Positions 11,801 to 22,224 of a stretch of DNA of 64,000 nt are shown here, piece after piece. The DNA comes from Anaspis maculata (Eukaryota; Arthropoda; Insecta; Coleoptera; Scraptiidae), in contig OX421961.1 in assembly GCA_949128115.1 (NCBI GenBank), positions 119,911,050 to 119,975,049 on the forward strand. Reading direction: 5' to 3'. The notes under the pieces are model-generated. The model ran no database searches. It was not told the origin of the DNA and was given only the letters and a program-made list of their open reading frames with translations. The position numbers were made by a program, and so were the translations under genes. The stretch's first letter is position 1. Each line of letters opens with the position of its first letter.

Positions 11801-12058
11801 CAGCTTGTCGGCAAGTTCCCTGTATTCATCTTTTACTCTGTAGTACTGTTGTACATCTGTGCCCTCGGCTCGAATCTCTGTGTGGGCGTCATCGATTTTT
11901 CTCCACTCTTTGTTGATTTCCTCGATGAATGATTGATACTTGTGGCTCGCTTCTTGTTTATCGAGTTTCGCATAAATTTCTGTCATGAAGTAAACCATTT
12001 TATCTATCATGACATTTAGTATGTTGATTTTTTTCCAATTCTTTGCCGACTTCTTCAT
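8900..12058 (-). CDS. BEL/Pao Gag-Pol polyprotein (gag, A17 protease, RT, start of RNase H)
   Basis: This is an open frame of 1052 codons. Approximate order in residues: coiled gag start (1-95); PKAKIPTFEGGDEQWTTFQD block of DUF1759-type gag (about 105-125); zinc knuckles CNICNINGHSTQQC and a Cys/His-rich partner (about 307-370); pepsin-like A17 protease starting VLIDQGSQAAFM (about 450); RT with KTTKLRVVFEASCKTSKGIS (about 715) and catalytic FYMDDLMTG (about 850); RNase H start ELHGFCDASEKAYGAVI (about 1020). The protease has DQGS where many families have D-S/T-G, a form I believe is common in BEL. The ATG at 12056-12058 is internal; the true gag frame continues upstream across a frame change. 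Confidence 0.9.
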   Translation of the reverse strand: MKKSAKNWKKINILNVMIDKMVYFMTEIYAKLDKQEASHKYQSFIEEINKEWRKIDDAHTEIRAEGTDVQQYYRVKDEYRELADKLEELIYDSMEAKQRPKVQLPKAKIPTFEGGDEQWTTFQDLFKKMIHENTALSRTEKMQFLKTNIKGEPSRLIQHLLITEANYEDAWRILNDRYNNTRLLLSKLLDKLFDMPVIYQESSAQLRKLYDTASECLSAIGNLGIKTTEWGPIVTKMVTRKWDPETNRIYEQSLKNPNEVQKFSELMEFLRARFQSLEMATKAAVRESIESRSRRNGTSRFATRAPCNICNINGHSTQQCYTLQKLSPNEKRKLIQEKHLCMICLNHDEKARCLSTRRCETCNQPHHTTLHVEETRNARWSKSNPNPERTSYRTSRQPSEMNNNSNNKPRSVTTSHVNKQNNVLLATALYNVNNARSGTNELIRVLIDQGSQAAFMTEEAVQRLELTKTKIHTEICGMGDTTPKIAKSKVEVQLTPRFPSKYYINVEMIVLPKLTQTLPSNDVRCETSEWDNHMLADPTLNIPGPVDAILGAKEFAEISKNGLRKSKSGLFGQNMELGWILSGNVKDNEIKKFQISNMIAQVEEDAQLTKFWEIEEVDASRANNHEEEQCEEFYDQTTERNGDGSYTVRIPFKTKHDDMGNSRSRAVSRLLQLEKRLAKDMDLKIQYHKFMEEYLHLKHMEPTKDYQGGAYYIPHQAVIREASKTTKLRVVFEASCKTSKGISLNDIMYTGPRLQQELFDILLRWRMYEIAFIADIEKMYRQIRIHKDDQKYQRILWRFDEGTPIQEYELTTVTYGTAAAPYLAVRTLQQLARDEAKTFPKASKIALRDFYMDDLMTGANSLEEAREIQDELMKMMQSGNLTLRKWVSNKNEMLKELPETLRELIEIPENETKKSLRVLWAPYDDSFRIKINVTEEKKPTKRHILSEVAKIFDPIGWLAPVIIKAKILIQKLWIQNLQWDEIVPEELQTEWSSFHKQLKAMEEITIPRWIQYTPSRDQIELHGFCDASEKAYGAVILQNARISQQREQQSPY

Positions 12059-12531
12059 CTTGAAGTGGGTGTGTCACTGTTGTTTGGAAAGCCATCTTCT
12101 TCTTTTCTTCTGCTATGAAGATGCAGGCCTCGGTATATTTTTTCTTTATGGCTTCATATTGGCTTTTATTGCGGTTTTCGTTGATTTCTGCGACGTTTTG
12201 TTGGATTTCTTCGATTTTCATCCAGCATTCTTCCAGCTTACTCGTTCTGGATTCCCAATAATCGATGGACTTCTTTGATGGTCCATCTTTTTTTACAGTT
12301 TCTTACGAAATTTGTAATTTTGTCACCAAGTTCTTCTTGGCGATCAATGAGTTCTTGTAAGTTCTCCATTTTATCAATTTCTTTCTGGGATGAACTCTGC
12401 TGATTTTCTTCTTGAAGTGGATTTGAGATCATGGGTGGTTTCTCCTTTTTGTTGAGAGAGTGTTCCAGTGGCATATCTCTTGCAATCTCCTGTTCTTCTT
12501 TTTCATGGACTATTGACAGCTCAGGGCTCAC
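12000..12531 (-). pseudogene. Upstream gag segments of BEL element B in shifted frames
   Basis: Two adjacent open segments in different frames (12238-12531 and 12000-12221) are rich in Glu, Lys and Gln and look like coiled-coil gag sequence, for example MKIEEIQQNVAEINENRNKS. They lie in the expected place between the repeat leader and the long gag-pol frame, so at least two frame changes have accumulated here. Confidence 0.7.
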
Positions 12532-12536
12532 GTAGG

Positions 12537-13245
12537 ATGTCCTGGGATTTTTCTTATTTCACCTTCGGAAGACTCTCGTTCGATGTCCTGGGATTTTTCT
12601 TCTTTCTCCTTCGGAGGACTCTCGTTCCTTGACTGAATGTCCTGGGAGTTTTTTCTTCTTCTTCTCGGGCTCCGGTTCCTTCTTGTTGGGTTGGGTGGCC
12701 TGGGATTTCTTTTATTTCACCTTCGGAGGACTCTCGTTCGATGTCCTGGGATTTTTCTTCTTTCTCCTTCGGAGGACTCTCGCTTCCTGAGTGGATGTCC
12801 TGGGAGTTTGTTTTTTCTTCGCAGGCTCACGTTATTTCCTGTTCTGTTGGGTGGCCTGGGATTTCTTTCATTTCACCTTCGGAGGACTCTCGTTCGATGT
12901 CCTGGGATTTTTTCTTCTTTCTCCTTCGGAGGACTCTCGCTTCCTGAGTGGATGTCCTGGGAGTTTTTTCTTCTTCTTCTCGGGCTCACGTTCCTTCTTG
13001 TTGGGTTGGGTGGCCTGGGATTTCTTTTATTTCCACCTTCGGAGGACTCTCGTTCGATGTCCTGGGATTTTTTCTTCTTTCTCTTTCGGAGGACTCTCGC
13101 TTTCTGAGTGGATGTCCTGGGAGTTTTTTCTTCTTCTTCTCGGGACTCTCGTTCCTTGATTGAATGTCCTGGGAGTTTTTTCTTTTCTTTTCTTCGCAGG
13201 CTCACGTTCCTTCTTGATGGGTTGGGTGGCCTGGGATTTCTCTTC
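12537..13245 (-). repeat. 158-bp higher-order tandem repeat in the BEL gag leader
   Basis: The word GATGTCCTGGGATTT recurs at 12582, 12740, 12896 and 13056, giving periods of 158, 156 and 160 bp. Each unit is built of three or four sub-repeats of about 45-50 bp that share TGTCCTGGGA and CTTCGGAGGACTCTCG. On the element's strand the array reads as a Lys/Glu/Arg/Ser-rich protein (blocks such as SPPKEKEEKIPGHRTRVLRR). Confidence 0.88.
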
Positions 13246-13360
13246 GTTGCTCAGCGGCTTCTGTTTGCTCGAAGGACCATGTCTTGCTTTGGTCAATAGC
13301 GTTCTTCTACTGCACCAAAGGGCGGCTATTTTTGACGGGAGTTGTAAGTTCCCATAGCCA

Positions 13361-13573
13361 TGTTGAGTACGAAACGATGTTAATTCGATACTGATTTATT
13401 TGTTACAAATTATGAGTTTATATACAGATGTTTAAATGGTTAATATGACGTAGATGATTACATGAGGTGTGTGCAGAACTGCAACGTCTGCTTTATTATT
13501 ACTATAAGTTTACTATGCGCGTCCTTGCTTAGTTGCAATCGTTCAACCTTGCCGCGCTATTTATATCATAACA
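13361..13573 (-). repeat. Probable 5' LTR of BEL element B
   Basis: A TG...CA bounded stretch lies just upstream (minus strand) of the gag leader. On the minus strand it has a TATATAAAC box near 13425 and an AATAAA near 13396, fitting LTR promoter and polyadenylation signals. No second copy exists in the window, so the boundaries are inferred and the outer end could lie further right. Confidence 0.5.
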
Positions 13574-15589
13574 AAACAATAAAGTCATCATAAAACAACA
13601 AAACAAATTATTTACATGTGTGAATTTGGAAATTATGGAAACCCTGTTCACTGAAGATTGAACACGCGTCTCAGAAACACATTATTTTATCGTCCCCTTT
13701 AGCCTTAACTCAGTTACTTTCAGCTTGTCGCTAATGACGCTGATACCTTTAATTGAAGCCAACTGTAATCACCGGTAGGTGGCACGGTGATCGTAACATA
13801 CCAGCGTTAGTGAATCCCGGCACAATAAGTACTTATTTTTATTATTCAATCAGACACGACGCGTTAACACCGAGCACTACGCCGTGGTTCGTGCTGCGTA
13901 TTTTATGGTTGAACTTCCGCAAAAAATCTCCAAACCAGCTGGAGCTGTGCCTTTCTATAATTCGGCCCAACTGCACGTGAAATTCCCCAGCTCCTCTCTC
14001 TCCCTCCTCCCCATTTTTAGACAATTAGAAGCCACCGAAGCGTGTTTCCCATATTACCCGGAGCCGGCCGAAAATAATGGTAATGAACGCTCTTTTGCAC
14101 GTACAGCCCTCGTGTGCCATAATATTATCCCGATGAGTTTTTGCGCCGAAAAGCGCTTATATGCATTTTTTGCGCTTCCGATCCGGCCGGCCCTAGTTCT
14201 TGCCGTTGCATGAAAAACTTGCACACCGCGACTCCACTCCATTCCCATGCATAATACATTCGGGTGCGGGTGGGTGGACGTGTATTATACAACACAAGCC
14301 GGGGCCGGCGTAAAGCGATATTGTTGATAACTGAGGGGCGAAAAAGCGGAAAAGAGCTCCGAAATAACGGACAAAGTGGTTTTTAAATCCCCGCGCCGCG
14401 CGCGCGTGGCTGGAGATTAAAGCCGTTGCGTTAATTCATTGCCAACCACACGGGAATTATTTGTTTATTTAAATCCTCGGAAATTTAATAACCGCGTCCG
14501 GCCTTCCCCCCGCCCCCAGTTCTTGCGGATATATTTCACACAGAAAAAGGATGTTGCTGCGAGACCGCCGAAAAAATCGTTTCCATTCTCTGTGCAAATT
14601 ACGCAGAATTGCCTGCGTATAGTCCAGCACATTTCAGAGCCTCAAAGCACTCCTTGCTTCGGCAGCGGCTAACTGTCAATCGTATCTGCTCAGCTTTGTT
14701 AGTTTGAATTGTGGCCGCTTATGGCGCTGAGAAACGCGTACACATTAGGAGAAATACCAAAAAAAAAATTGTGTGTGCGTCTTTGCCAATTGAGTCAGAA
14801 GAAGAATAATCGCTCCCGCTGACTGTGTCGTCTTGAATTTCACTTAAGGAATTAAAGGAACATGTCCTTAACGCGCTCGCAGGCGGGCGAGCTCTCGAGC
14901 AGGTGGACCGAGTCGGCGATCGGTTTTCGTTCCATTAATTGGCCAGGCCAAGACGAACGTGTATTTCCGGCGGCCAGGAGCAGCGGGAGGCGGGCGGGCG
15001 CACACAACTCGCGTCTCCTCCGGGCTTCTTATTCCTATTTTTCCAGGTTTTAGCTCTTTCATTCCGGCTGCGACAATATTTCTAAATCCTTCAAGCCACT
15101 CCAGAGTCTCTCTCCGAGTGGTTCCAAATGTATAGGTCTCCTGATATTACTTTTTTATGAGCCGACTTGAAACAAAGAAGTTTATTCCACTTTGGCAGCG
15201 TTAGCGAGGTGAAACGGGGACCGATGCGCGGCGATGGAGCACACACAGCACGTATGAATGGAAACGATTCGGTTTCACGGCGAAAATTTCATTCCAACCC
15301 GCAGAAGTTTCGTGTTCGTCGGCATCGGAAGTTTGCACTTGCAATGATTGCATTACCTGTGACTGGTGGCACAAAATGCAGCCCCCGAACTGTTGCTCAA
15401 AATTCTCACTTCAATTTCTTCTTCAAACAAAAATATTGCAACGTTTCGTCTTTGAAAGGCTCACCAAGCTGAAAATGTATCGACAGAAATACAAATTGGT
15501 CATAATACATGTTACAATACCCTAATACCTTTCACCGTGATACCACAATACCATAATACCTTTTTTTATATTACGGGATCTGAGCCCAT
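13574..15589. other. Non-coding, partly GC-rich intron sequence
   Basis: No gene or clear repeat is seen. 14340-15020 is unusually GC- and CpG-rich for the window (for example a CGCGCCGCGCGCGCG run near 14393). Open frames here are short and lack family signatures. The word CGTCCCCTTTAGCCTTAA at 13691 is shared with 6411-6428 in inverted form. Confidence 0.4.
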
Positions 15590-15845
15590 TCAGGTCTGTT
15601 CTCTCCGAGCTTTCCATGCACGCAAGCCAATAGCAGGCATAGCTTGCATTTCCAAGTCCGACTGCTATGGTTCCCTCACCAATTTCACCAGTTGCCTCTT
15701 CAGATTCTTCAGTTGCAGCAGCCATCTTAGTGGAGCATGGTCTGTCATCAACAAGAACTTTCGGCCGTATAGAAACTGACAAAAGTGATCGACAGATTTC
15801 TAGCAGCTTTTTGCAAATGACTCGGTAGTATCTCAGAACAGTTGA
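15590..15845 (-). pseudogene. Gypsy element E, RNase H fragment
   Basis: The minus strand reads VDHFCQFLYGRKFLLMTDHA followed by PLRWLLQLKNLKRQLVKLV, the central RNase H block of Ty3/Gypsy elements. Stops interrupt it. It is the downstream continuation of the RT pieces at 17390-17552 and 19488-19950, separated from them by insertions C and D. Confidence 0.8.
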
Positions 15846-17389
15846 CATCGGATCAAGAACAGCTGCTAAATGAACTCATTCGAAGTCATTTGGGAGTCGC
15901 AACAAAGAAGCTTGGGCACACCGACGTGCTGAAACACACAATAAATGCTCGCTATCAATCAAAAGTCGCTATTACCTAGTTTTACCGGTAATCCAGAAGA
16001 AAATCGACAAATAGTTGTAAGTTTGCTGGAACAGTGTGTGATAATGAAACCAAATATTTAGTCTTTGAGCTGCTCTTATCTTATTGGTTATCGATCAAAA
16101 AGAAACAGTACAGTACAGTGATCATCTGCCGTACGTGACACTTTGGAGAAACTCAATGACGCCAAGTGCCTCACTACACTTGACATACGGTCTGCTTATT
16201 GGCAAATCCAAATGGAAGAGGACTCCAAACCATACACGGCCTCCATTGTTCCCAACCGGGGACTATTCCAATTCAAATGACTCCCGTTTGGGTTGCATAA
16301 TGCGCCGGCCACTTTCCAGCGTTGCATGGAGTTAGTGATTGGCCACGACTTGGGGCCAAGCGTCTTCTGGTACCTGGATGAAGTGATTATTGTGTCGAAA
16401 TCGTTCGAAACTCATTCAGAAGTTTTATCAGTTGCTTTAAATAGAACTGAAGGTTTTATAGATCCGAGTTGCGATACCTGGGCTACATTATGAATCGTTT
16501 TGTATCGTCTAGTGAGAATACCCCGCTGGGATAGGCAGTTTATACCAAACTTTTTGTCGATTACGGCACGGATTTTTGCTTTGTTGAAGAAGAACGCCAG
16601 TGTGATTTGGACGCCGGACTGTGAGCCGGCTTTTCAGCGGATAAAAGCAAGTTTGGTATGGACACCAATTTTGACGTGTCACAATTACAAATTGCCTTTT
16701 GTAGTCGAGACAGACGCAAGTGACTTTGGGCTTGGTGCGGTGTCAAGTCAGCCTGCCCCGCGCAATACGAAGGTCGTTTCCTACGTGAGTCGTTCTTTGG
16801 ATAAAGAAGCCTACCGAGGAGGAGTGCTTAGCCGTACTGTGGGCGGTAGAGAAGTTTCGGCCATATGTAGAAGGCGTTCTGTTCACGACTATAACCGATA
16901 TCACAGCCTGAAATGGCTACATTACCCAAGAGATCCGGTAGACAGATTGGCGCGTTGCGCCATCAGACTACAACATCATGATTTCCAAATTGTGCATCGA
17001 AGAGGTCGAGATCACGTTGTACCCGATTGTCTGTCAAGAAGCGTGCCTATTCCAGATGCTGTCGACGAGGTGAATTCAGCATCCACTTTCGACGTTCACG
17101 ACGAGCCAATCGACGAATGATATGAACGAGTTGTACAGCGTGTGAGGAGTCATCCGTTGAAATATCCCGGCTTTGCCATTCTGCGACGACGTATTGTAAA
17201 AATACGTCAAGGAAGAGAACCACCCAATGGCGGCGTATGCGTTGGAAGAAATTGTACCGGCCGGGCGTCGACAATTCTCTTTGCACAGGTTCCACGACGA
17301 GCCAGCTTCTGGACATCTTGGCGTTCGTAAGACGATGTGGCCATTTCAGGAGCAATTTTTTAGGCCGAAGATGAAACAAGACGTTGCAA
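15846..17389 (+). mobile_element. Gypsy fragment C (RT, RNase H, integrase zinc finger), nested in E
   Basis: The plus strand shows in order: a pre-RT block, RT motifs (LTTLDIRSAYWQIQMEE near 16170; LPFGLHNAPATFQRCME near 16285; YLDEVIIVSKSFETH near 16370, with Glu in place of the second catalytic Asp), RNase H (VVETDASDFGLGAV near 16700; HSLKWLHYPRDPVDRLARCA near 16905) and the integrase zinc finger (FHDEPASGHLGVRKT near 17290). Many frame changes and no LTRs: an old fragment. Its RNase H resembles the fragment at 22.2 kb, so they may be one family. Confidence 0.85.
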
Positions 17390-17552
17390 ATGGTGTAACC
17401 GATCCGAAAGATTCTGGATGAATTTAGAATAATAATTCACCATGCCTAAAAATGTATTTCAATTCTGTGAGATTTCCTGCGGTTTCACATTTTGCAGTGG
17501 CTTCTACTTTCACCGTTTTTTCTTAAGGCACTCTTTGGTAATGAAATGCCTC
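17390..17552 (-). pseudogene. Gypsy element E, RT C-terminal fragment
   Basis: The minus strand continues the RT tail of 19488-19950 after removal of insertion D: LRHFITKECLKKK, then NTFLGMVNYYSKFIQNLSDR, the standard Gypsy 'FLGMVNYYSKFIPNLS' block. Two stops are present. Confidence 0.82.
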
Positions 17553-17556
17553 AAAT

Positions 17557-19483
17557 CGTCCCCTTTCTGGCAGAACGGCGTATGTCTGTAAATCACAGTT
17601 TCGAGAAAACTGCAACCAAAGTTTTGAGTTTATGTTTTTCCACGTGTTACCTTTATTTTCAGTTTGCGGTAATTTTCCTGCAGGAAGTGAAGGGGACCTT
17701 TGGCTTTGATATGAAGCATTCAAATCCTCGCTATCTCAATTGCGGAAGCAGTAATCCTTATTTCTATGGCTTGAAGCACCGACATACGCCGTTCTGTCTG
17801 ATCACGTAATCGAGTAAAACGGCGTATGTCGGTCCAAACCAACTTTAATTGGCTGACAAAACGGCGTATGTTATGCACACGACGTTTTCCATCTGAAAAA
17901 ACGGCGTATGTTAGTTCAAACCAATTTTTATGTTCTGATAAAACGGCGTATGTCGAAAAAGGTGAATCCACACCCATAGATAAAAACTTTGTTTTATCTT
18001 GCCTAATCTGCGATTTTCGGTCTACAGATCAAACCGAGCTTACCGTCAGTTCCACAAAAAAGATGATCAGCGATCAAGGCTGATTGCAGATTAAATTAAC
18101 TGAACTTTTTTCTGCTGAATGCTAGGCAATTAACCCCAAAAAATGCCTGAATTCTGTACCAGACCCATAATCATTATCATTATTGAGGAATAAACCAGCA
18201 TTTTCATTGATCACTCAGCCAGAAATTGACAAACAAAATCGCGAATCAACTAATCTCGTGTTATCTTTTTTCTGAAACCCACGGTAAAAGTTGAGTTGGA
18301 GGGGTACCTAAAACTGGGCTTTGACTTTGACAATCGCAGCCCGGGAATCGTTAGGTATAATCTCGACTGGTCGAAAAAAAAACAAGTAGCAAAATCCTCA
18401 CGGGTGTGAATCTCATAAGCGCATTTTTGAAGTGCAGATGAGTAGGTAGACTGTTCGCTGTCACCTATTATGCATTTTATCTATGGTATCCATCCCTTAC
18501 TCTTGAACTGGGCTCTTCTGCCTGTTGGGTGTAGTATAATAATAGATAAATAAATCAATGAATAATAAATGAATACAGGTTGTCCTAAAGGTATCACATG
18601 AAATCATCAATTTTTATGTAAAACTCGAGTACTTAACTAAATTTTTGGGTATTAGAAGAAGGCTTCTGGATTGTTCTTAACATTCAAATTTGTTGACAAG
18701 GTTCAATAATTATTATTTTATTTTCCATTGCAGAAACATGGAAACTTGAAATAATCTTCAAACAAAAAAAAACAAAAAAGTAAAGCTTTTCTATGGTAAC
18801 AAAAAAAAACAAAAAAACCGACGATACGTCGAACGGTACCGTCCAACGGCAGTTCGAACACTGTCTTGAACTTCCTTAGATCCGTAAATCCTCGCGTAAA
18901 TCTGATCAATAAAATCTCTGATGAAATCTAATTTCAAACTCACACCAAAACAGTTGAGACACTAATGATCAAAAGATCGATGCGCCGAAGTCATAGCAAA
19001 AAAAATCATTGTAAGTATCTAGCTGCGTCTTTTTTTCAGTCTGTGAAATCCATCCGAATCTGAAACAGTTGATGTTCGAATCGCACCAATAGTGACCCGT
19101 GCGCGGCTCACGTGCTCTGCGTTAGCCAATAGCTGAAGGGATGGTTTCATTTCAAATACAGCCCGCGTTTGGCGTAAGCCGACATACGCCATTCTGCTTG
19201 ACAGAGAAAATGTTTATTTCACTATCTCAAATGACGTAAGTCGACATACGTCATCAAGTCGGACAGCCCTCTAGAGAGTCCTGAACATACGCCGTTTTGC
19301 CTGACAGGATTTCATGAATTTGTTACATACGTTGTTTGAATATTTTTAATTTAAGGGCCCAATTTTCGACAACAAAAAATTCGACTGCGCACATTTTATA
19401 GCCCTCGTCAAGACGAATCTGTTGGTATAAAAAACGAAAAATCGACCAAATTCGACATACGCCGTTCTGCCAGACAGGGGACG
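17557..19483. mobile_element. 1927-bp non-autonomous DNA transposon with subterminal repeats (element D)
   Basis: The first 30 nt and the reverse complement of the last 30 nt match at all but one position (starting CGTCCCC, ending GGCGTATGTC). AAAT is duplicated at both ends (17553-17556 and 19484-19487). Removing the element and one AAAT rejoins the RT frame of Gypsy fragment E, confirming the ends. A core AACGGCGTATGT recurs in direct orientation at 17574, 17818, 17860, 17900 and 17942, the last four at about 41-bp spacing, and inverted at 17782, 19190 (variant), 19285 and 19455. Such arrays usually bind transposase. No transposase is seen; superfamily unknown. Confidence 0.88.
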
Positions 19484-19487
19484 AAAT

Positions 19488-19950
19488 ACTCTATTTTTTC
19501 TCGGAAAACTTACACTTTCTCAATTTCAGGCGAAAACATGCATCTTGCAGTCTTTTGAAAACGCATCTCAAATTTTCCAGGTGTTCTTTGTCGTTTTGGC
19601 TTGTGACTACAATTTCATCTAAATACACAACAGTATTTTTGCAACCTTGAAGGATTTTGTCCATCACTCGTTGGAACATTGTGCATGCTTTCTTAGTGCC
19701 ATAAGAACCGTTCCACCCTGTAAATGCCTTTGTGGGAGCTCGAAGATAACAATGCTCTTTTATTTTTTGTTCAATTCCAACTGGTTATAAGCATTTTTCA
19801 GGTCAAACTTTGTGAACCTATCGCCCCCTTGCAGAGCTGCAAACAATGCATCAATGCTGGAAATTGAATACTCATCCCCCACCAATTCTGCTTGAGAAAC
19901 TTGTGGACTATCCCCGAGTTGGAGTCCCAAGCGAATATCGAATGTCATAA
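19488..19950 (-). pseudogene. Gypsy element E, RT fragment
   Basis: The minus strand reads IDALFAALQGGDRFTKFDLK, then NAYNQLELNKK, MFQRVMDKILQGCKNTVVYL, DEIVVTSQNDKEHLENLRCV, and KLRKCKFSEKK at the element D junction. These are RT palm motifs; the catalytic box reads YLDE instead of YLDD. The 5' part of the element is missing beyond about 19950. Confidence 0.85.
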
Positions 19951-21817
19951 CAATATGGTTCTAATTTGATGTGGTCAGTTGGTCAGATCTAAGAAGATAT
20001 TGTATCGTTATTTTTCATCGTTGGGCATTCGGACCTAGAATTCTACATCCATTTGTTTCGCCCCTTGCTGAGCGCTCGTCAGTGCAGACGCTTCTACAGA
20101 TCCGAAAGCGTCCCGTTAATGCGTTCCTCTAGTCCTTATCATTTCCTTAAGGCGATGCTTAAATTTACGCTACGCCATAAAAAATGAAAAAGCCCACGTT
20201 GCATAACTTCCAGGCTTTTGTACTTTACACGCCTGAAAGTCGCCTCTCGCCCTGCGTCCCTCTCTCTCCCCGTCTCTCGAAACACCGCCGTGCGTTGTAA
20301 AAACATCAGGGTGGTGGTAGCAGGGGCGGACGACGACGAGGGCGGAAAGGATAAATGCATGCAAGGGACTTGCTGAATCGGGCAAATATTTTAACTTCAG
20401 TAAAAAAGCCGCCGAGACGATGAGAATAAGAAGCTGTCGGATCCTGATGTATCTATCGGGCGCAAGAATCGCCGGGCGGCCAAACCGACCGTGAACCAGA
20501 ATAAACGATCTTAAAGGATATGCATTAGGATTGCTAAACTTCACGGCGACGACCACTACCACGACGACGACGAAAATTTTATTACGGAAAGTCAACGTTA
20601 GTTTTTACGTTCTTGTAGACTCAGGGACCCATCTAGCTGGGGGGGGGGGAGAAAACCCTGGAGAGGAAGTGCGAAAGTTTATATTGCGCGCAATAAGGAT
20701 TTTTCTTGATATGTTTTGGAATTCAGCGCCGGTACGGCGACAGCCATTCCGGAAACCGAAATGGTTTAGGTAGGTAGTGGCTCAGCAGCCGTACTAGCTG
20801 ATGTTTATAATGTGCCTGGAACTTTAAAAGTTTATTGTACATTCCATGTGCCGACTTGAGTAGAACGTGTCAACTTCACCACGACCCTTAAAATTTTGAT
20901 AGCCGATATAAATGCTAAGCTCTTGGTGAAACTATTCGTTTCCGCATTCGGAATACTTCCAATCAACTTTGGTCAAGGTGCGCAACACACTTCGCAAGAC
21001 CCATAGTTGGAGCTGTTTTTAAACTGTCAACGTTCCTTTTTACAGTTTTGCAATAGAATCTCTGATGGAATCTGCCGTCTGGTGTCTGCATGAATGATGC
21101 AGCCCGGCTGAAATTTGCGACGGCCGATTTTCCAGTTTCACGGCCCAAGTTTATGGCATCGGGTCGCGTCTAACCCGGCCGCATGTTCGCCGACGCGCTC
21201 CTTTCTGCTCACCCTGCAAGATTCAGGCGATGTTCGAACGGTTTATGGCGACTTTACTATGGTTCATATACAATGCCGTTCTGTATATGAATAATTTGCG
21301 ACTTTAAGCAGGGACTTTATGTGGTTGCATGTACCGCATGATTAAACACGCACACGGTTTTGGTAACGGTGGTGGTGGGCCGCGCCCATAATCATGTGCC
21401 ATTTACCACCCGCCCTTATCGGTCCGACTGCCGGCATCCCCCGGCTGAAGCTTAAAACTTGACTGAACAGGGGATCAGCTGATTGACAACACTTCCAACA
21501 CATTGTGCTTAATCTGCAGATACACATGCACACAGACACCAACATGAAATATGGAAATGGGTCGGAGTCGAGGCCCGGAGCGCGCCTCGCGTCATTCAAC
21601 TAAACAGTTTCAAAACGGTTCAGGCTCGGCGATGATCAGACACGCGGATGGGGATATGAGTAAAAAGAAAAAAAGATGTGCGTGCGTGGATGTGGCATAC
21701 GGGATGCTTGAGAAAATACGGATAATGCACGGGGAAGGAATGGCTGGTGGAAGAAAAACCGCACAGCGGATAATATGTAAATTGTTTTGTGCGCGCTCGT
21801 GAGTTGTTTTTTGCAGG
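19951..21817. other. Non-coding intron sequence
   Basis: No gene is recognised. It contains trinucleotide-like GAC/GTC runs (20540-20575) and a G-run (20640-20650). The stretch lacks obvious repeats and may be single-copy intron. Confidence 0.4.
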
Positions 21818-21985
21818 TTATTGACTTCATTGTGGATTCTGGAGATTGCGTTTCATATTTTCTGGCAACAATAAGTCGTTACATTATGTACAGCAACTCG
21901 TCAGGTCCATACCGCATCAGTTTTGACCAACTTCAACTGACCAGACCTCATTCAATGTCAGATGTGATGTACCTGGCAAATTTTT
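21818..21985 (+). pseudogene. Possible Copia protease-like fragment
   Basis: The plus strand reads VIDFIVDSGDCVSYF and, 35 residues on, MSDVMYLANF. The spacing of a DSG motif and a DVLYVP-like motif recalls the Copia gag-pol protease region. There is no further support on either side; it may be chance. Confidence 0.22.
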
Positions 21986-22224
21986 GAATTGACAGACTCC
22001 GTCATCAGTACATTCACTTCTAGCATGTCGCTGATGTTGCTGATAGCTTGACAATTTGCTTCACACACCTCGTCTTGAATTTCGATCTTTGATCTTTATC
22101 GGGCGTTTCATAAACCGAGCCAAAGAATCTCATCAGATCACACTCGCATAAAGCTATAACTCTCACCGTTGGACGGTTGACAATACTGACATTTGACATT
22201 AACTACATTTCGCTGTCGCTCAAC

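Larger units (their letters stand above)
7986..13573 (-). mobile_element. BEL/Pao LTR retrotransposon, 3'-truncated (element B)
   Basis: Minus-strand order: LTR-like leader, repeat-rich gag leader, gag with DUF1759-like sequence and zinc knuckles, A17-type protease, RT with YMDD, RNase H, then the zinc finger of integrase. The sequence then stops being BEL at about 7986. The integrase catalytic core and 3' LTR are absent, so the copy is dead. The main frame (8900-12058) is still open for 1052 codons, so decay is modest. Confidence 0.9.

Noticed and set aside
12637..13299. Plus-strand open frames rich in Ser, Phe, Leu over the BEL leader repeat
   Set aside because: They are the antisense of the BEL gag leader array and repeat with the 158-bp unit; no sign of an independent gene.
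13884..15053. Several 60-110-codon open frames in the GC-rich stretch
   Set aside because: Frames overlap on both strands, lack recognisable motifs and are explained by the lower stop frequency of GC-rich sequence.
17557..19483. CRISPR-like array because of the regularly spaced AACGGCGTATGT word
   Set aside because: This is insect nuclear DNA, the spacers are related to each other, and the words switch orientation at the far end as transposon subterminal repeats do.
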